The notes under the pieces: model-generated
Told to the model about the DNA's origin: nothing
What the model saw: only the letters and a program-made list of their open reading frames with translations
The model's database searches: none
Translations under genes and position numbers: made by a program
NCBI GenBank assembly: GCA_964372115.1
Contig: CAYJPN010000001.1
Location: forward strand, 1 to 64,000
DNA from: CG2-30-36-16 sp964372115
GTDB taxonomy: Bacteria; Bacteroidota; Ignavibacteria; Ignavibacteriales; Ignavibacteriaceae
Length of the DNA stretch: 64,000 bases
Reading direction: 5' to 3'
Part shown: positions 18,385-29,400 of the stretch, piece after piece
How the letters are laid out: the number at the start of each line of letters is the position of its first letter
Position numbering within the stretch: position 1 is the first letter of the stretch

Positions 18385-18687
18385 TTAAACCTGTAAAAAA
18401 GAATAATCAGCAAATAAGAGAACAAAAGATATTATTATAAAAAACAGTGCTGCCCCAACAAACACTTTAAAAACCTTTTCTTCTACATTTAAGTGCATAA
18501 ATATTTTAAGTACTAAAAATGATTTCACCGAAGCAATAAGCAAAGCAGTTGCTACCGTAAGTGCTCCGAAATTTATACCCGCAACAGTAACCGTAACAGC
18601 GGTTAGCGCCATTAATCCTAACCAAACAAGGATATAAACGGAATAGCTGTGCGAGTGTTCTTCGTGTGTATTTTGTTTTTCTATCAT
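18385..18687 (-). CDS. Cytochrome c oxidase subunit IV family protein
   Basis: 100 residues with three predicted membrane helices and a His-rich N-terminus (THEEHSHS). Size and position between subunits III and II fit the small bacterial subunit IV, which helps assemble or stabilise the oxidase. Spacing to both neighbours is under 10 bp. Confidence 0.8.
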   Translation of the reverse strand: MIEKQNTHEEHSHSYSVYILVWLGLMALTAVTVTVAGINFGALTVATALLIASVKSFLVLKIFMHLNVEEKVFKVFVGAALFFIIISFVLLFADYSFLQV

Positions 18688-18694
18688 TTAATCC

Positions 18695-19321
18695 TCATGT
18701 AATAAGATAGAACAATGGAAATAAGAAAATCCAGATGATGTCCACGAGATGCCAGTATAGCCCGGCGCCTTCAAGTTTAACATATGTATCTTTATTTATT
18801 TTACCTTTTATTGTGTAAACAGTCATCCAGCCGATTACACACATTCCTATAATCACATGCAGTCCGTGAAGACCGGTCATAACATAATAAAGACCGAAGA
18901 ACAAAATTTCGCCTTTGTCTTTTGCAAGGAGTTGCTCGCTGCCGGGGTAAATACCATGATGAAATTTTACAGACCATTCGAAAAATTTATTTACAAGAAA
19001 ACTGAACGCAAGAAGAAGTGTTATTAATTGTAAAAATATCGAAAGTTTTCTATTTTCGTTTTTAATTGCGACGATAGAAAGAGCTATAGTCAGACTGCTC
19101 GTTAAAAGTATTGCAGTATTAAAAGTACCAACAAGTGTGTTTAATTCTTTTGCGGCAACATGAAATGCGTCTTGATTAATAAACCGGTAAACCGAGTAAA
19201 GAAAAAACATACCCCCGAATAAAATTAATTCGGTAAACAAAAATAACCAGACTCCCATACGGGAACCGACATCATCTCTGTGTGCATGCTGAGCAGGAAC
19301 TGCCGATTGAATATTACTCAA
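18695..19321 (-). CDS. coxC: Cytochrome c oxidase subunit III
   Basis: 208 residues with about five membrane helices and subunit III landmarks (FTELILFGGMFFLY, GLHGLHVIIGM, YWHLVDIIWIFLFPLFY). The start is TTG at 19319-19321, which overlaps the TGA stop of subunit I. A strong GAGGAGG sits five bases upstream and decides it. The five-helix form is typical when subunit IV is separate. Confidence 0.9.
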   Translation of the reverse strand: MSNIQSAVPAQHAHRDDVGSRMGVWLFLFTELILFGGMFFLYSVYRFINQDAFHVAAKELNTLVGTFNTAILLTSSLTIALSIVAIKNENRKLSIFLQLITLLLAFSFLVNKFFEWSVKFHHGIYPGSEQLLAKDKGEILFFGLYYVMTGLHGLHVIIGMCVIGWMTVYTIKGKINKDTYVKLEGAGLYWHLVDIIWIFLFPLFYLIT

Positions 19322-20973
19322 ACTACCTCCTCAACTTTTTTATCATTACTTTTATACTCGTACGGTCTTTCAGTCACCGTAGGAATCTCATCGAAATTTT
19401 CGTGAGTCGGCGGTGTGTCAACCGTCCATTCCAAAGTTTCGCCCCCCCATAAGTTTTTCTCGTGAGTTACTGTTCCTTTTTTCGCGGCATGAATCAGATT
19501 CCAGAACATTATAATTAAACCGGTAATAAGAATCCACGAACCGATAGTTGATATGCGATGATAATCCGTGAACTCGGGTAAATAATCATAATATCTTCTC
19601 GGCATTCCAAGCCATCCCATAATAAACATTGGAAAATAAAGTGTGTTAAAACCGATAAATAAAAACCAGAATGCTACTTTTGCGACTTTCATATTATAAA
19701 GCCGGCCGAACATTTTAGGCCACCAGTAATGCATTGCAGTAAATATTCCAAACCCTGTTCCTCCGAACATCACGTAGTGAAAATGCGCTACGATGAATGA
19801 AGTATCGTGAGTTTGAATGCTTACCGAAAGTGCGCCCTGGAATAGTCCGGTTAAACCGCCGATCGAAAATAAAAATATAAAAGCAAGAGCGTACATCATA
19901 GCCGGGTGAAGTTCTATTGAACCTTTATATAATGTAGCCGTCCAGTTAAAAACTTTTATTGCACTTGGTATTGCAACCAAAAATGTTAGTAAAGAAAAAA
20001 CAAATTGACCTGTATCGCTCATTCCGGTTGTAAACATATGGTGTGCCCAAACCATCGAGCCGAAAACTGCTATTGCCATACTCGAGAAAGCAATAAACTT
20101 ATAACCGAAAATTGTTCGATGTGCAAATACCGGAATTACTTCAGTAATAACACCCATTGCAGGTAAAATCATGATATAAACTGCCGGGTGGGAATAAATC
20201 CAGAAAAGATGCTGATACAATACTGGGTCACCGCCGAGTGCGGGATCAAATATTCCGACACCAAATAATCTTTCGATAGCAACAAGCAAAAGAGTGATTC
20301 CGATAATAGGAGTGGCAAGTATTTGAATCCAGGCGGTTGAATATAAAGACCAGACGAAAAGCGGCATTTTAAACCAACTCATACCGGGGGCTCTTAAACG
20401 ATGAACTGTTGTTACAAAGTTTATTCCTGTTAATATTGAGGAGAAGCCCAGTACAAATGCCGCCATCAGAGCCATACTAACGTTTGTTCCGGTTCTAACA
20501 CTATAAGGTATGGTAAACGTCCACCCGGTATCGGCAGGACCACCTGGCAATAGTATGGAAATTACAGCAAGCAAACCACCGAATATAAACAACCACCAAC
20601 TGAATAAGTTGAGCCGGGGAAAAGCAACATCCTTTGCACCAATCATAATCGGCAAAAAGAAATTACCGAAGACTGCGGGCAAGCCCGGAATAATAAATAA
20701 AAATATCATTATCACACCGTGAAGTGTGAATAATGCATTGTAAGTTTGTGCGTCCATTATTGTTCTGCCGGGCGCTATGAGTTCCAGCCTCATTAAAAAG
20801 CCGAATGTTACACCGACCGCAAAAAACGTGAGCATCGAAACCAGGTACAAAAGTCCGATACGTTTATGGTCGACAGAGAAGATCCAGGATTTTATTCCTC
20901 TTCCCTTTCCGAGATACTCAAGATAACTCGGCTCTGAACCATTTGCTTTTACAGCCATTGTTTCACTTGCCAT
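19318..20973 (-). CDS. coxA: Cytochrome c oxidase subunit I, A2 type
   Basis: 551 residues with twelve membrane helices. Heme a ligand H85 (TLHGV), CuB ligands H262 and the H-H pair in WAHHMF, the cross-linked Y266, and the heme ligands in AHFHYVMFG are present. The helix VI segment reads IYSHPAVYIMILP: the usual proton-channel Glu is replaced and the Y-S motif (Y260, S261) is present. This defines type A2 heme-copper oxidases such as that of Rhodothermus marinus. The enzyme reduces oxygen to water and pumps protons. Confidence 0.93.
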   Translation of the reverse strand: MASETMAVKANGSEPSYLEYLGKGRGIKSWIFSVDHKRIGLLYLVSMLTFFAVGVTFGFLMRLELIAPGRTIMDAQTYNALFTLHGVIMIFLFIIPGLPAVFGNFFLPIMIGAKDVAFPRLNLFSWWLFIFGGLLAVISILLPGGPADTGWTFTIPYSVRTGTNVSMALMAAFVLGFSSILTGINFVTTVHRLRAPGMSWFKMPLFVWSLYSTAWIQILATPIIGITLLLVAIERLFGVGIFDPALGGDPVLYQHLFWIYSHPAVYIMILPAMGVITEVIPVFAHRTIFGYKFIAFSSMAIAVFGSMVWAHHMFTTGMSDTGQFVFSLLTFLVAIPSAIKVFNWTATLYKGSIELHPAMMYALAFIFLFSIGGLTGLFQGALSVSIQTHDTSFIVAHFHYVMFGGTGFGIFTAMHYWWPKMFGRLYNMKVAKVAFWFLFIGFNTLYFPMFIMGWLGMPRRYYDYLPEFTDYHRISTIGSWILITGLIIMFWNLIHAAKKGTVTHEKNLWGGETLEWTVDTPPTHENFDEIPTVTERPYEYKSNDKKVEEVV

Positions 20974-20996
20974 ACATTAAACCTTTAATTACGAAT

Positions 20997-21815
20997 TTAG
21001 ATTTTCTTTTTCTTTTTTGAAACCGTTAAATACACCACAAATATTGCAGCAAACAGTAAAATGAAAGCGCCAAATATTCTGGTTACATTGAGTACGTAGG
21101 TTTTACCTTCAGGATCATAACTAAAACAATATTGTAGAACTCTCGATATTGTAGGCACCGCTATTCCCTGCGCTGTTTCGTTTATTGCCATCTTAAAATC
21201 AAATGGAAGAATCGAAAATCCGTATTTATCATTATAGCCGGGGAACAAATAGCGCGTAATTTTACCACTCTTATCAATAAAAATTAAAGCTCCGGTATGA
21301 ACAAACTGCGTACCTTTTCTTTCAAAATAAAAACCTGCTGCATCGGCAACCTGCTTTATGCTTGCGCTGTCGCCGGTTAAAAATGTCCACGAGCTGCCGG
21401 GGTATTCAAGTTCGGAGCCTTTTACAATATCGCGTTTTTTTTCAGCTGCGTCTGTGTATGTTTCCAGTTCATCCATACTGAGTGTGATAATATTGTAATC
21501 TATACCCGGCATCAAATCGCTTTTACTCGTAACATCTGCTAATTCTATCATTAATGGAGTACATATTGCCGGACATCTGTAATAAACAAAAGCAAACACC
21601 GTTGGTTTTGTGATAAGTTCTTTTAACTGAACACGACGATTATTTTCATCGTTAAATGTAAGGTTAAGCGGAATACTTTTACCTAATTGTTCATCAATTC
21701 CAACTTCCACTTTTTTTTCGTCTGCCGGAAAAAGATACGCGGCAAAGAGTATTAATATAAATACTATAAGCTGGCTTCTTTTAAACGTAATATTTCTCCT
21801 TCGGTACAGCATCAT
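20997..21815 (-). CDS. SCO-family copper chaperone
   Basis: 272 residues: N-terminal membrane anchor/signal, a thioredoxin-like SCO domain with C-P-A-I-C copper/redox motif (YYRCPAICTPLM) and the distal His in FVHTGALIF, and a C-terminal membrane helix. SCO1/SenC proteins load copper into the CuA site of CoxB. The gene overlaps the preceding cytochrome c gene by 4 bp and precedes coxA. Confidence 0.88.
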   Translation of the reverse strand: MMLYRRRNITFKRSQLIVFILILFAAYLFPADEKKVEVGIDEQLGKSIPLNLTFNDENNRRVQLKELITKPTVFAFVYYRCPAICTPLMIELADVTSKSDLMPGIDYNIITLSMDELETYTDAAEKKRDIVKGSELEYPGSSWTFLTGDSASIKQVADAAGFYFERKGTQFVHTGALIFIDKSGKITRYLFPGYNDKYGFSILPFDFKMAINETAQGIAVPTISRVLQYCFSYDPEGKTYVLNVTRIFGAFILLFAAIFVVYLTVSKKKKKI

Positions 21816-22684
21816 ACTTTTTTCTGCAAATACGAATATAAAGTTTCTAATTCGGTTGAAGATAAATTATAGACCGTTCCGTTAAAACCTAAGGCACCGA
21901 TGTTATCAAGTAAAAAATCATTAAAAGCTGAGGTGCTGCTGCGCCATTCACTCGATTTCTCAAGAACAGACAAAACCTGAACCGGACTGTTACTTATTCT
22001 TTGTAATAATAATGAACCAGAAACTATTTCTTTTTTAATTTCTTTGTAAAGTTCTTCATATTTTTTTATTTCGGTATTATGCTCATTGCTCATTATATTC
22101 ATTGCATCAGCAACCGGTATCTGCGCAGGTACTTCTTTTCCGGCAGAAAGATTATAAGTTTGATCTAATGCCGCAATATCACCATCAGTTTCTTCGGGTG
22201 GATTTTTTACAAACTGAGTTCTTATGTAATGCAATAATGCAAACTTTTCATTAGTCGGAAGATAATCGTATGAAATCATAGAGCTATTTTGGACGCCCTC
22301 CTGCAATGTTGTGAAGATACCGATAACCGATTGCCCGTTTTTCCAATTGTCGTTTGAAGTAAAATTACGGGGTGCAGGGTTTAATACTCCTGCCGCAGGT
22401 CCTGTACCAGTACCGGCTTCACCATGGCATGAAATGCAATGTTTCTGAAAAGTCTGTTTGCCAAGTTCAATCAGCCCGGGGGAAGACTGCGAAACAGTTT
22501 TTAAATCGACCGCCGGAATTGATTTGGCTTCCATAATTGTTAAATCGGTAACAATAGCGGTTGTATCCGCAAGCCTCGGAGGTACATTTTGTCTCGCGAT
22601 ATCATTTAAATTCAAAACAAAATATACCCCCAGCGCAATACCGATTACAAGCATGTAGGGATAAAGAAGCGCAAACAACTTCAT
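21812..22684 (-). CDS. Membrane-anchored monoheme cytochrome c
   Basis: 290 residues from ATG 22682-22684, preferred because GGAAAT lies just upstream and an N-terminal membrane anchor follows at once. A start at 22729 would add 15 basic residues. The heme motif is C-I-S-C-H (in HCISCHGEAGTGTGP). A second pseudo-symmetric helical region lacks CXXCH. It lies between actF and the SCO/cox genes, so it probably shuttles electrons from ACIII to the oxidase or belongs to one of those complexes. Confidence 0.75.
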   Translation of the reverse strand: MKLFALLYPYMLVIGIALGVYFVLNLNDIARQNVPPRLADTTAIVTDLTIMEAKSIPAVDLKTVSQSSPGLIELGKQTFQKHCISCHGEAGTGTGPAAGVLNPAPRNFTSNDNWKNGQSVIGIFTTLQEGVQNSSMISYDYLPTNEKFALLHYIRTQFVKNPPEETDGDIAALDQTYNLSAGKEVPAQIPVADAMNIMSNEHNTEIKKYEELYKEIKKEIVSGSLLLQRISNSPVQVLSVLEKSSEWRSSTSAFNDFLLDNIGALGFNGTVYNLSSTELETLYSYLQKKV

Positions 22685-22783
22685 TTTATTTCCAAGCAAT
22701 ATTTTTATTTCTTTTTTTATTTTATTCATAATTATAAAACCTATTCTGCCGGTTTATCAACTTTCAACTTTACACTTAATCCT

Positions 22784-23977
22784 TTATAAATGGAAATTCA
22801 AACCACGCTCAATTTTCGGATCGCCGATTGGAATAATATTTTTATTTTTCGCTCGCATCGTAAATACAACAATTACCAAACCCACTAACGCAACCGGAAA
22901 AACAAGTTCCATCCAACCGAAAGGAACACTCCCCTTCTCCCCGGAATTCATATTAGGCATTATAAGCCAGTACAAATCGAGAAGATGAGCAAACAAAATC
23001 CAAATGCTTGTAAACTTTAATCGCTTTGGATCCATCTTTGCTGGCTGCGACAATAATACCGCGTACGGAACAACAAAATGAACGAATATTAAAAGTATGG
23101 ATACGAACACCCAACCGCCTTCCCATCGGTGCAAAAACCAAACTGTTTCCTCCGGCAAGTCAGCATACCAAATTAAAAGATATTGTGAAAAAGCTATGTA
23201 ACCCCAAAAGTTAATGAACGCAAATTGTAACGCACCAAGGCTGTAAAGATGATCTGGGATTAATAACTTTCCGAAAACTCCTTTTTCATTCAGGTATACT
23301 ACCGCTAAAGTTAAAACCGACAAGGCAGCAAGCACAGTACCCGAGAAATAATAAACCCCGAATATGGTTGAAAACCAATGAGGTTCAAGACTCATCATCC
23401 AATCGATTGAAGATATAGTTATTGTTATAGCAAAAACAGGGATGAAGATGGCTGAAAACAAAAGATTTCGTTTTGTAAGTTTTTGATCTTTTGTAACATC
23501 CTGCTTCATCGAATTGCGAGTAAACAAAGCAAAGAAAAGCGTCCATACAAGCAGTATTCCAAAAACTCTAATTATGAAAAATGTAGAATTTAAGTATGCT
23601 GATTTTCCCTGCAAAATTGCGTCGGATGAAACAGCTTCTTCATGCGTCCAATGAAATAAACTGTGCATGTTAAATAATAGGGGTATAACCAATACAAACA
23701 TTACCGGGATAAGTGCGGCAAAAAATTCCATCAATCTTCTGAAAGGAACGCTCCAATCCGCACCGGCAACATACTCAAGAGCAATTAAAAATAATGAACC
23801 AACCGCAACACTCATTATAAACATATAAGCAATCAGGTAATTATATACGGCTCTTGTTGAGTCGATATAAAAAGCTGCAACGCCCGCAATTGTACCGGCA
23901 GCTAATAAAATCCAACCGAGTTTACTGAAACTCTGCGGCAAACTTTTCTTCTGGTAATCTAAAACTTTACTTGCCAT
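22784..23977 (-). CDS. actF: Alternative Complex III subunit ActF
   Basis: 397 residues, about ten membrane helices, NrfD-related. Start ATG 23975-23977 is preferred over the in-frame 24004 because AAAAGGAGT lies upstream. It overlaps the end of actDE by 11 bp. ActF is one of the two membrane subunits of the quinol:electron-acceptor oxidoreductase ACIII that replaces cytochrome bc1. Motifs such as HWTHEEAV and a C-terminal GW-x-E-x-x-F-P segment fit this family. Confidence 0.85.
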   Translation of the reverse strand: MASKVLDYQKKSLPQSFSKLGWILLAAGTIAGVAAFYIDSTRAVYNYLIAYMFIMSVAVGSLFLIALEYVAGADWSVPFRRLMEFFAALIPVMFVLVIPLLFNMHSLFHWTHEEAVSSDAILQGKSAYLNSTFFIIRVFGILLVWTLFFALFTRNSMKQDVTKDQKLTKRNLLFSAIFIPVFAITITISSIDWMMSLEPHWFSTIFGVYYFSGTVLAALSVLTLAVVYLNEKGVFGKLLIPDHLYSLGALQFAFINFWGYIAFSQYLLIWYADLPEETVWFLHRWEGGWVFVSILLIFVHFVVPYAVLLSQPAKMDPKRLKFTSIWILFAHLLDLYWLIMPNMNSGEKGSVPFGWMELVFPVALVGLVIVVFTMRAKNKNIIPIGDPKIERGLNFHL

Positions 23978-25127
23978 TAGCTGCAGACTCCTTTTTAATC
24001 TCATCTAAATCTGATTGAGTTGCATTTTTTGCTCTTTGAAGAGCTCTAACGTAATTAATAATTGCCCATCTTTCTTCAACAGATGTTTGTAACGCGTAAG
24101 AAGGCATTATGTTTTGTCCGTTTGTAATAATATGAAAAATCTGACCATCAACCATTTGCCTAACTCTCTTTGAGTGCAAAGTCGGCGGGTTCGGAAATTG
24201 TCCACGAAGCCGGCTATCGCCTTCAGCAAAATTGCCATGGCAGGGAGAACAAAAAGTTAAGAATCTTTTCTTACCCAGCATCATCGATTCTTTAGTAGGG
24301 ACAATTGGATTAGTTAGAAATGCCGGTGGATTCGCTTCGCCATTAAATTCATAAGGTTTATGCCCTCTTGAAACTGTCCCTTCCACCGGAACTCTCATTC
24401 CGAAACCATCGGCAAAAAATGTACTTTTTTCTTGCGGTATAAGTTTATCCTGCAGCATCATCCAATTATATGGCTGCATAAACATAAGTTTATTTAGGAC
24501 AAAATAAGTTGTTCCGCTTGTTACAACTGCAATAACCAGAAGAAAAAGAATAAACTTTTTTTGGAACAGCGGGAATGTTTCAGAATCAGGATAATAAACT
24601 TCTTCGATTCTTGACGCGCCCAATTTATCAAATAAAGACCGGATGGTTATGTCATCAAACTTTTCATCATCAGATTCAATTGCTATTCCGAATTTGTCAA
24701 CAGATACCGAGCGCATATAGTCGGTATCTATTAGCGGATGATTGTTACTCGGGAAACTGAAAAAGAAAGTTAGCATGCCGATAACAGTTGATAAAGTTGC
24801 AAGTAAAACGGTTACTTCAAAAGTAATAGGGATAAATGCAGGCAGTGAAAAAAACGGCTTACCACCAATCACCATGGGATAATCAACTGACATAGTCCAG
24901 AACATAAATAACAGCGCCAGTGAAGCGCCGCTTAATCCGAAGATCAAAGTTATATAACCGAGTTTACTTGGTTTTAATTTCATTGCGCTATCCATTCCGT
25001 GAAGCGGATACGGAGTATGAACATCAAACTTTGTATAACCTTCTCCGCTTACTTTGTGCGCGGCTTTAATAATCTCATCGGGAGTATTAAATAAAGCTGT
25101 TAAACCGTATAACTTTTTATCTTTCAT
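23967..25127 (-). CDS. ActD-ActE fusion of Alternative Complex III
   Basis: 386 residues. The first ~190 are ActD (DUF3341): a soluble ferredoxin-like start (LYGLTALFNTPDEII), two membrane helices and a YYPDSETFP segment. After a third helix (about residues 205-225) comes an ActE-type monoheme cytochrome c with C-S-P-C-H near residue 295 and a Met ligand in QNIMPSYA. In well-studied ACIII operons actD and actE are separate genes; here they form one uninterrupted frame. The start ATG overlaps the actC stop. Confidence 0.85.
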   Translation of the reverse strand: MKDKKLYGLTALFNTPDEIIKAAHKVSGEGYTKFDVHTPYPLHGMDSAMKLKPSKLGYITLIFGLSGASLALLFMFWTMSVDYPMVIGGKPFFSLPAFIPITFEVTVLLATLSTVIGMLTFFFSFPSNNHPLIDTDYMRSVSVDKFGIAIESDDEKFDDITIRSLFDKLGASRIEEVYYPDSETFPLFQKKFILFLLVIAVVTSGTTYFVLNKLMFMQPYNWMMLQDKLIPQEKSTFFADGFGMRVPVEGTVSRGHKPYEFNGEANPPAFLTNPIVPTKESMMLGKKRFLTFCSPCHGNFAEGDSRLRGQFPNPPTLHSKRVRQMVDGQIFHIITNGQNIMPSYALQTSVEERWAIINYVRALQRAKNATQSDLDEIKKESAANGK

Positions 25128-26494
25128 CAGTGTGTACCTCCATGAGTAGGCTGCGCACCTTCGGCTACCGCTTTAATTTCTGAAATTGAGACTACAGGAA
25201 GAGCTTTTGTAAACAAAATTACAAGCGTGAAAAATAAACCAAAGCTGCCGAGTAAAATTCCGAGATCGTAAATAGTAGGGGTAAAATATCCCCAGCTTGA
25301 CGGAAGGAAATCTCTGTGAAGTGAAGTTACGGTAATAACAAAACGTTCGAACCACATACCCACATTAACGAGTATTACAATAACAAGCATTGCAGGTACT
25401 GTACGGCGAATTTTTTTGAACCAAAATAGCTGTGGTATAAATACATTACAGCTAACCATTATCCAGTAAGCCCATGCATAAGGACCGAACGCTCTGTTTA
25501 TAAAAACGAATTGCTCAACTTTTACACCGCTATACCACGCGATAAAAAATTCCATACCGTAAGCGTAACCAACCATCATTCCAGTTGCGAGTATAACTTT
25601 ATTCATCTTTTCAAGATGATTTAGGGTAATAATGTGTTCGAGATCGAAAATTTTTCTTACAAAAATTAAAACGGTAACCACCATAGCAAACCCGGAAAAA
25701 ATTGCTCCGGCTACAAAGTACGGCGGAAATATTGTTGTATGCCATCCGGGAAGTATTGAAACAGCAAAATCGAAACTCACAATTGTGTGAACAGATAATA
25801 CAAGCGGTGTAGCAAAACCGGCAAGGAGCATGTAAGCTTTTTCGTAATGCTGCCAGTTGCGGTGCGAGTTGCGCCAGCCGAGCGAGAATATTGAATAAAT
25901 TGTTTTTTTAATTTTAGCGCTCGTTCTATCGCGCATAACTGCAAAATCAGGAATCAAACCGATATACCAGAAAATAAGAGACACAGTAAAATATGTTGAA
26001 ACCGCAAACACATCCCACACAAGCGGCGATGTAAAGTTAACCCACAAACCGTGCTGGTTTGAATAAGGCATAAGATAACCTGCAAGCCACGGACGTCCGG
26101 TGTGTATGACCGGAAAAATTCCTGCGCACATTACTGCAAAAATTGTCATCGCTTCGGCAAAACGTGCTATACCTGTTCTCCATTTTTGCCTTAACAAAAA
26201 TAGTATTGCAGAAATAAGAGTACCGGCATGACCAATTCCAACCCAAAATACAAAGTTTACAATTGGGAAACCCCAGCCAACCGGCTGATTATTTCCCCAC
26301 AGACCAGTACCTTTATAAAAACTTAAAGCGAGTAGAAGCGCACCAATAAGTAAAAACGTACCGGAAATACTTAAAGCAATATAAAACTTTTTATTAGGCT
26401 TGGTCTCCATCGGTGCAGCCACAAGCTGCTCAAGATCGCCAATGGTAAGACGCCCTTCTACAACCGGGGCTTCTATTGTGTAATCAATATTCAA
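25127..26494 (-). CDS. actC: Alternative Complex III subunit ActC (NrfD/PsrC family)
   Basis: 455 residues with about ten membrane helices of the NrfD/PsrC family, the subunit proposed to hold the quinol site and proton path. The start is TTG at 26492-26494, eight bases after GGAGG and directly following the actB stop. Helical His-rich segments (LSVHTIVSFDF, PGWHTTIFPPYFVAGAI) match ActC. Essential membrane partner of ActB. Confidence 0.9.
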   Translation of the reverse strand: MNIDYTIEAPVVEGRLTIGDLEQLVAAPMETKPNKKFYIALSISGTFLLIGALLLALSFYKGTGLWGNNQPVGWGFPIVNFVFWVGIGHAGTLISAILFLLRQKWRTGIARFAEAMTIFAVMCAGIFPVIHTGRPWLAGYLMPYSNQHGLWVNFTSPLVWDVFAVSTYFTVSLIFWYIGLIPDFAVMRDRTSAKIKKTIYSIFSLGWRNSHRNWQHYEKAYMLLAGFATPLVLSVHTIVSFDFAVSILPGWHTTIFPPYFVAGAIFSGFAMVVTVLIFVRKIFDLEHIITLNHLEKMNKVILATGMMVGYAYGMEFFIAWYSGVKVEQFVFINRAFGPYAWAYWIMVSCNVFIPQLFWFKKIRRTVPAMLVIVILVNVGMWFERFVITVTSLHRDFLPSSWGYFTPTIYDLGILLGSFGLFFTLVILFTKALPVVSISEIKAVAEGAQPTHGGTH

Positions 26495-29400
26495 TTATGC
26501 TTCCTCCGAATGAGTATTTCTGAGTTTTGCAATGTACGTAACATTCGGACGCACATTTAATTCTTCAAGAACATAATAACCAAGTTCATGGTTTCTAAAC
26601 TTTGCAAAATCACTTTCTTTTTCGTTAACATCGCCAAATTTTATTGCAGTTGTCGGACAAGCTTCCTGGCAAGCGGTTTTTACATCGCTGCCTCGAACTG
26701 TCCGGTTCTGTTCAATCGCATTTTCGCGAGCTTCCATTATCCGCTGAATACAGAATGTACACTTCTCCATTACCCCGCGTGAGCGAACCGTGACCTCAGG
26801 ATTGTAAATAAGATTATGTACTTCTGCTTCCTGGAAACCGTCTCTAAAATGATCTCTGAAGTTGAAGAAATTAAATCTTCTAACTTTATAAGGGCAGTTG
26901 TTTGAACAATAACGTGTACCAACACAGCGGTTATACACCATCTGATTTAATCCATCCGAGCTGTGAGTTGTTGCAACAACCGGGCAAACATTTTCGCACG
27001 GCGCATGATCGCAATGCTGGCAAAGCATTGGCTGAACACTTGTTTTCGGTTCGTTCTCTGTCCCCGAGTAATAACGGTCGATACGAAGCCAGTGCATCTC
27101 TCTCCCTTTTGCAACCTGATCTTTGCCGACAACCGGAATATTGTTTTCGGAAATGCAAGCAACCACGCAATCACCGCAGCCGAGACATTTGTTCAAATCG
27201 ATTGCCATACCCCATTTTAATCCGGGGTATTCCATATTTGTCTGACTACCGTAAATTGACACATTCTCGTGTTCTTCTTTTTTCATAAAGCGAGGATGTT
27301 TTTTGTAGCGTTCTACTGTTCCTTCTTGAATTATGCCTCTTTTTTGTGCTGCATCTTTGGTAGTTTCATCATCAAAAACATGATGCTCCTGTGCAGTTAC
27401 GAGTTGATAACTTCCTTTACCTTTTACTGCCGAACCAGTATAAAGCCAGGGAGATAATCCATTGCTGCCCATTAAAATATTTGCATTAAAACCAACACCG
27501 GTTCCTACTATACCGGCATTTTCTCTTCCATAACCTAATTCAATAGTGATAGTTTTATCTGCCGAACCCGGCTGCAAAAAAACCGGAATTGATAATTTTT
27601 TATCACCAACTTGAATATCAACGATATCATCATTTTTTACTCCAAGTTCTTTTGCTGTGATATGAGAAATAGCAGCGTAATTATCCCATGTAATTTTTGA
27701 TACGGGATGCGGAAGTTCTTGAAGCCAGCCGTTATCAGCATACGCGCCATCACCAATCGAATAACTTGGTTTAAACGCGATCACATAAGAGTCCGCATCA
27801 ATAACCTTTGCCGAAGGCAGGGCTGATGAAATGAAGTGTTGAGAAAATGAAGATGAATCATTTACTGCTACAACGCCATCATGTAAAGCATTTACCCAAA
27901 ACTTCTTGAAGTTTAAAGTTGAGGGAAAAAGAGAACTCTGCCAATTGTTCATCAAATATTCGTGGTAAATAGTATCTTTAAATCCTTTTACATCACCGTT
28001 AAGCCAAGTTAATAAGATTGCTTCTTTTTGCCGCGTATTAAAAATGGGTGCAATTACAGGCTGCTGCAAAGAGACAAATCCGGTTCTTGTTTTAACATCG
28101 CCCCATGACTCAAGCACATGATTTATGGGAAGAGTATAATTACTCAGAGCCGCAGACTCGTTGTTTGTTGAAGTTAAAGTAATAATTGCGGAAACTTTTT
28201 TGAGCGCGGTTTTATAACCGAAATCTTGCGGCAAATGATAAACCGGATTAGAATCGTAATGAATTACAGCCGCCACTCCGCCGGTCTTCATCGAATTAAT
28301 TAGGGCACTCAGTTCAACCGAGGCTGCGAGTGGATGGTGTTCTACTTCCATCTGTTCATTAAATAGGGCTTCGGCACCCAATGCCGCGTTAATAGTGTTA
28401 ACAATTAAATGAACTTCTTCGGGAAGAGTGCTGCCGGCATATACAATTGCCTTACCTTTGTTATTATTTAAGTCGTTTACAAGCGCTTTTAATTTTTCAT
28501 TTTCTATATCATACTTTTTGGAAAAAGAATTCAATACGGAGTAATTTCCGTTAACGGCTTCAAGTAAAGAGGCTGCAAATTCGTGCTGTGCGTCGGGACG
28601 AAGTCTTAGGCGGTAATCCGCATTCATTCCTGTTAATGACATATTGCCCTCAACAACATAAACACGGTTGAAGTTTTTTATATCGTCAATATCTCTGCCT
28701 TCAGCGAATAATCTCGCATTTTCAACCCTGTTTCCTTCGCGCCCGATAAAATCAGACTCGAGCGCAACAATAATTTTTGCTTTATTCCATTTAATAGTAG
28801 GGTATGTACCGGAACCATAAGATTTTTTCCAAGCGCGGTTTCTTACTTCTTCATTAAATAATTCATACGAATAAATTTTTGCATTATATTTTTTTGCAAA
28901 TTCATCGAGTAATTTTTTTGCGGTTGGCGATATAATTTTTTTTGTAATTACGGCGACTTCTTTACCGCCGCGGTTATTCAACAATTGAATTATTTCTTTG
29001 TCAACATTATCCCACGAAACTTCTCCCCTTAAACCTGAGCTGCCAATCTTTAGTGGATATTTAATTCTATCCGGATTGTATAAATCAAGTATACTTGCCT
29101 GCGCTTGAGAGCAAACCTTACCTTTAGAAACCGGGTGATCCGGATTGCCATCAATCTTTATTGGTCTGCCTTCCCTTGTTTTAACTAAAATTCCACAACC
29201 ATGCTCGCACGCAGCCGTTGAAGCATAATAATTAGCTATGCCGAGAGTAACATCTTCAGGCATTTTGTTATACGAAATTATTTCTCCCCGGTCGGGGTAA
29301 TTGTTGCATCCTGTACCGGCAAGTGCTGCAGAAGCGCCAAGCAGAGCTAAAAATTTTCTTCTTGAAAAGTTAGATAATTTTTTAGGGTCAAAATCTTCAG

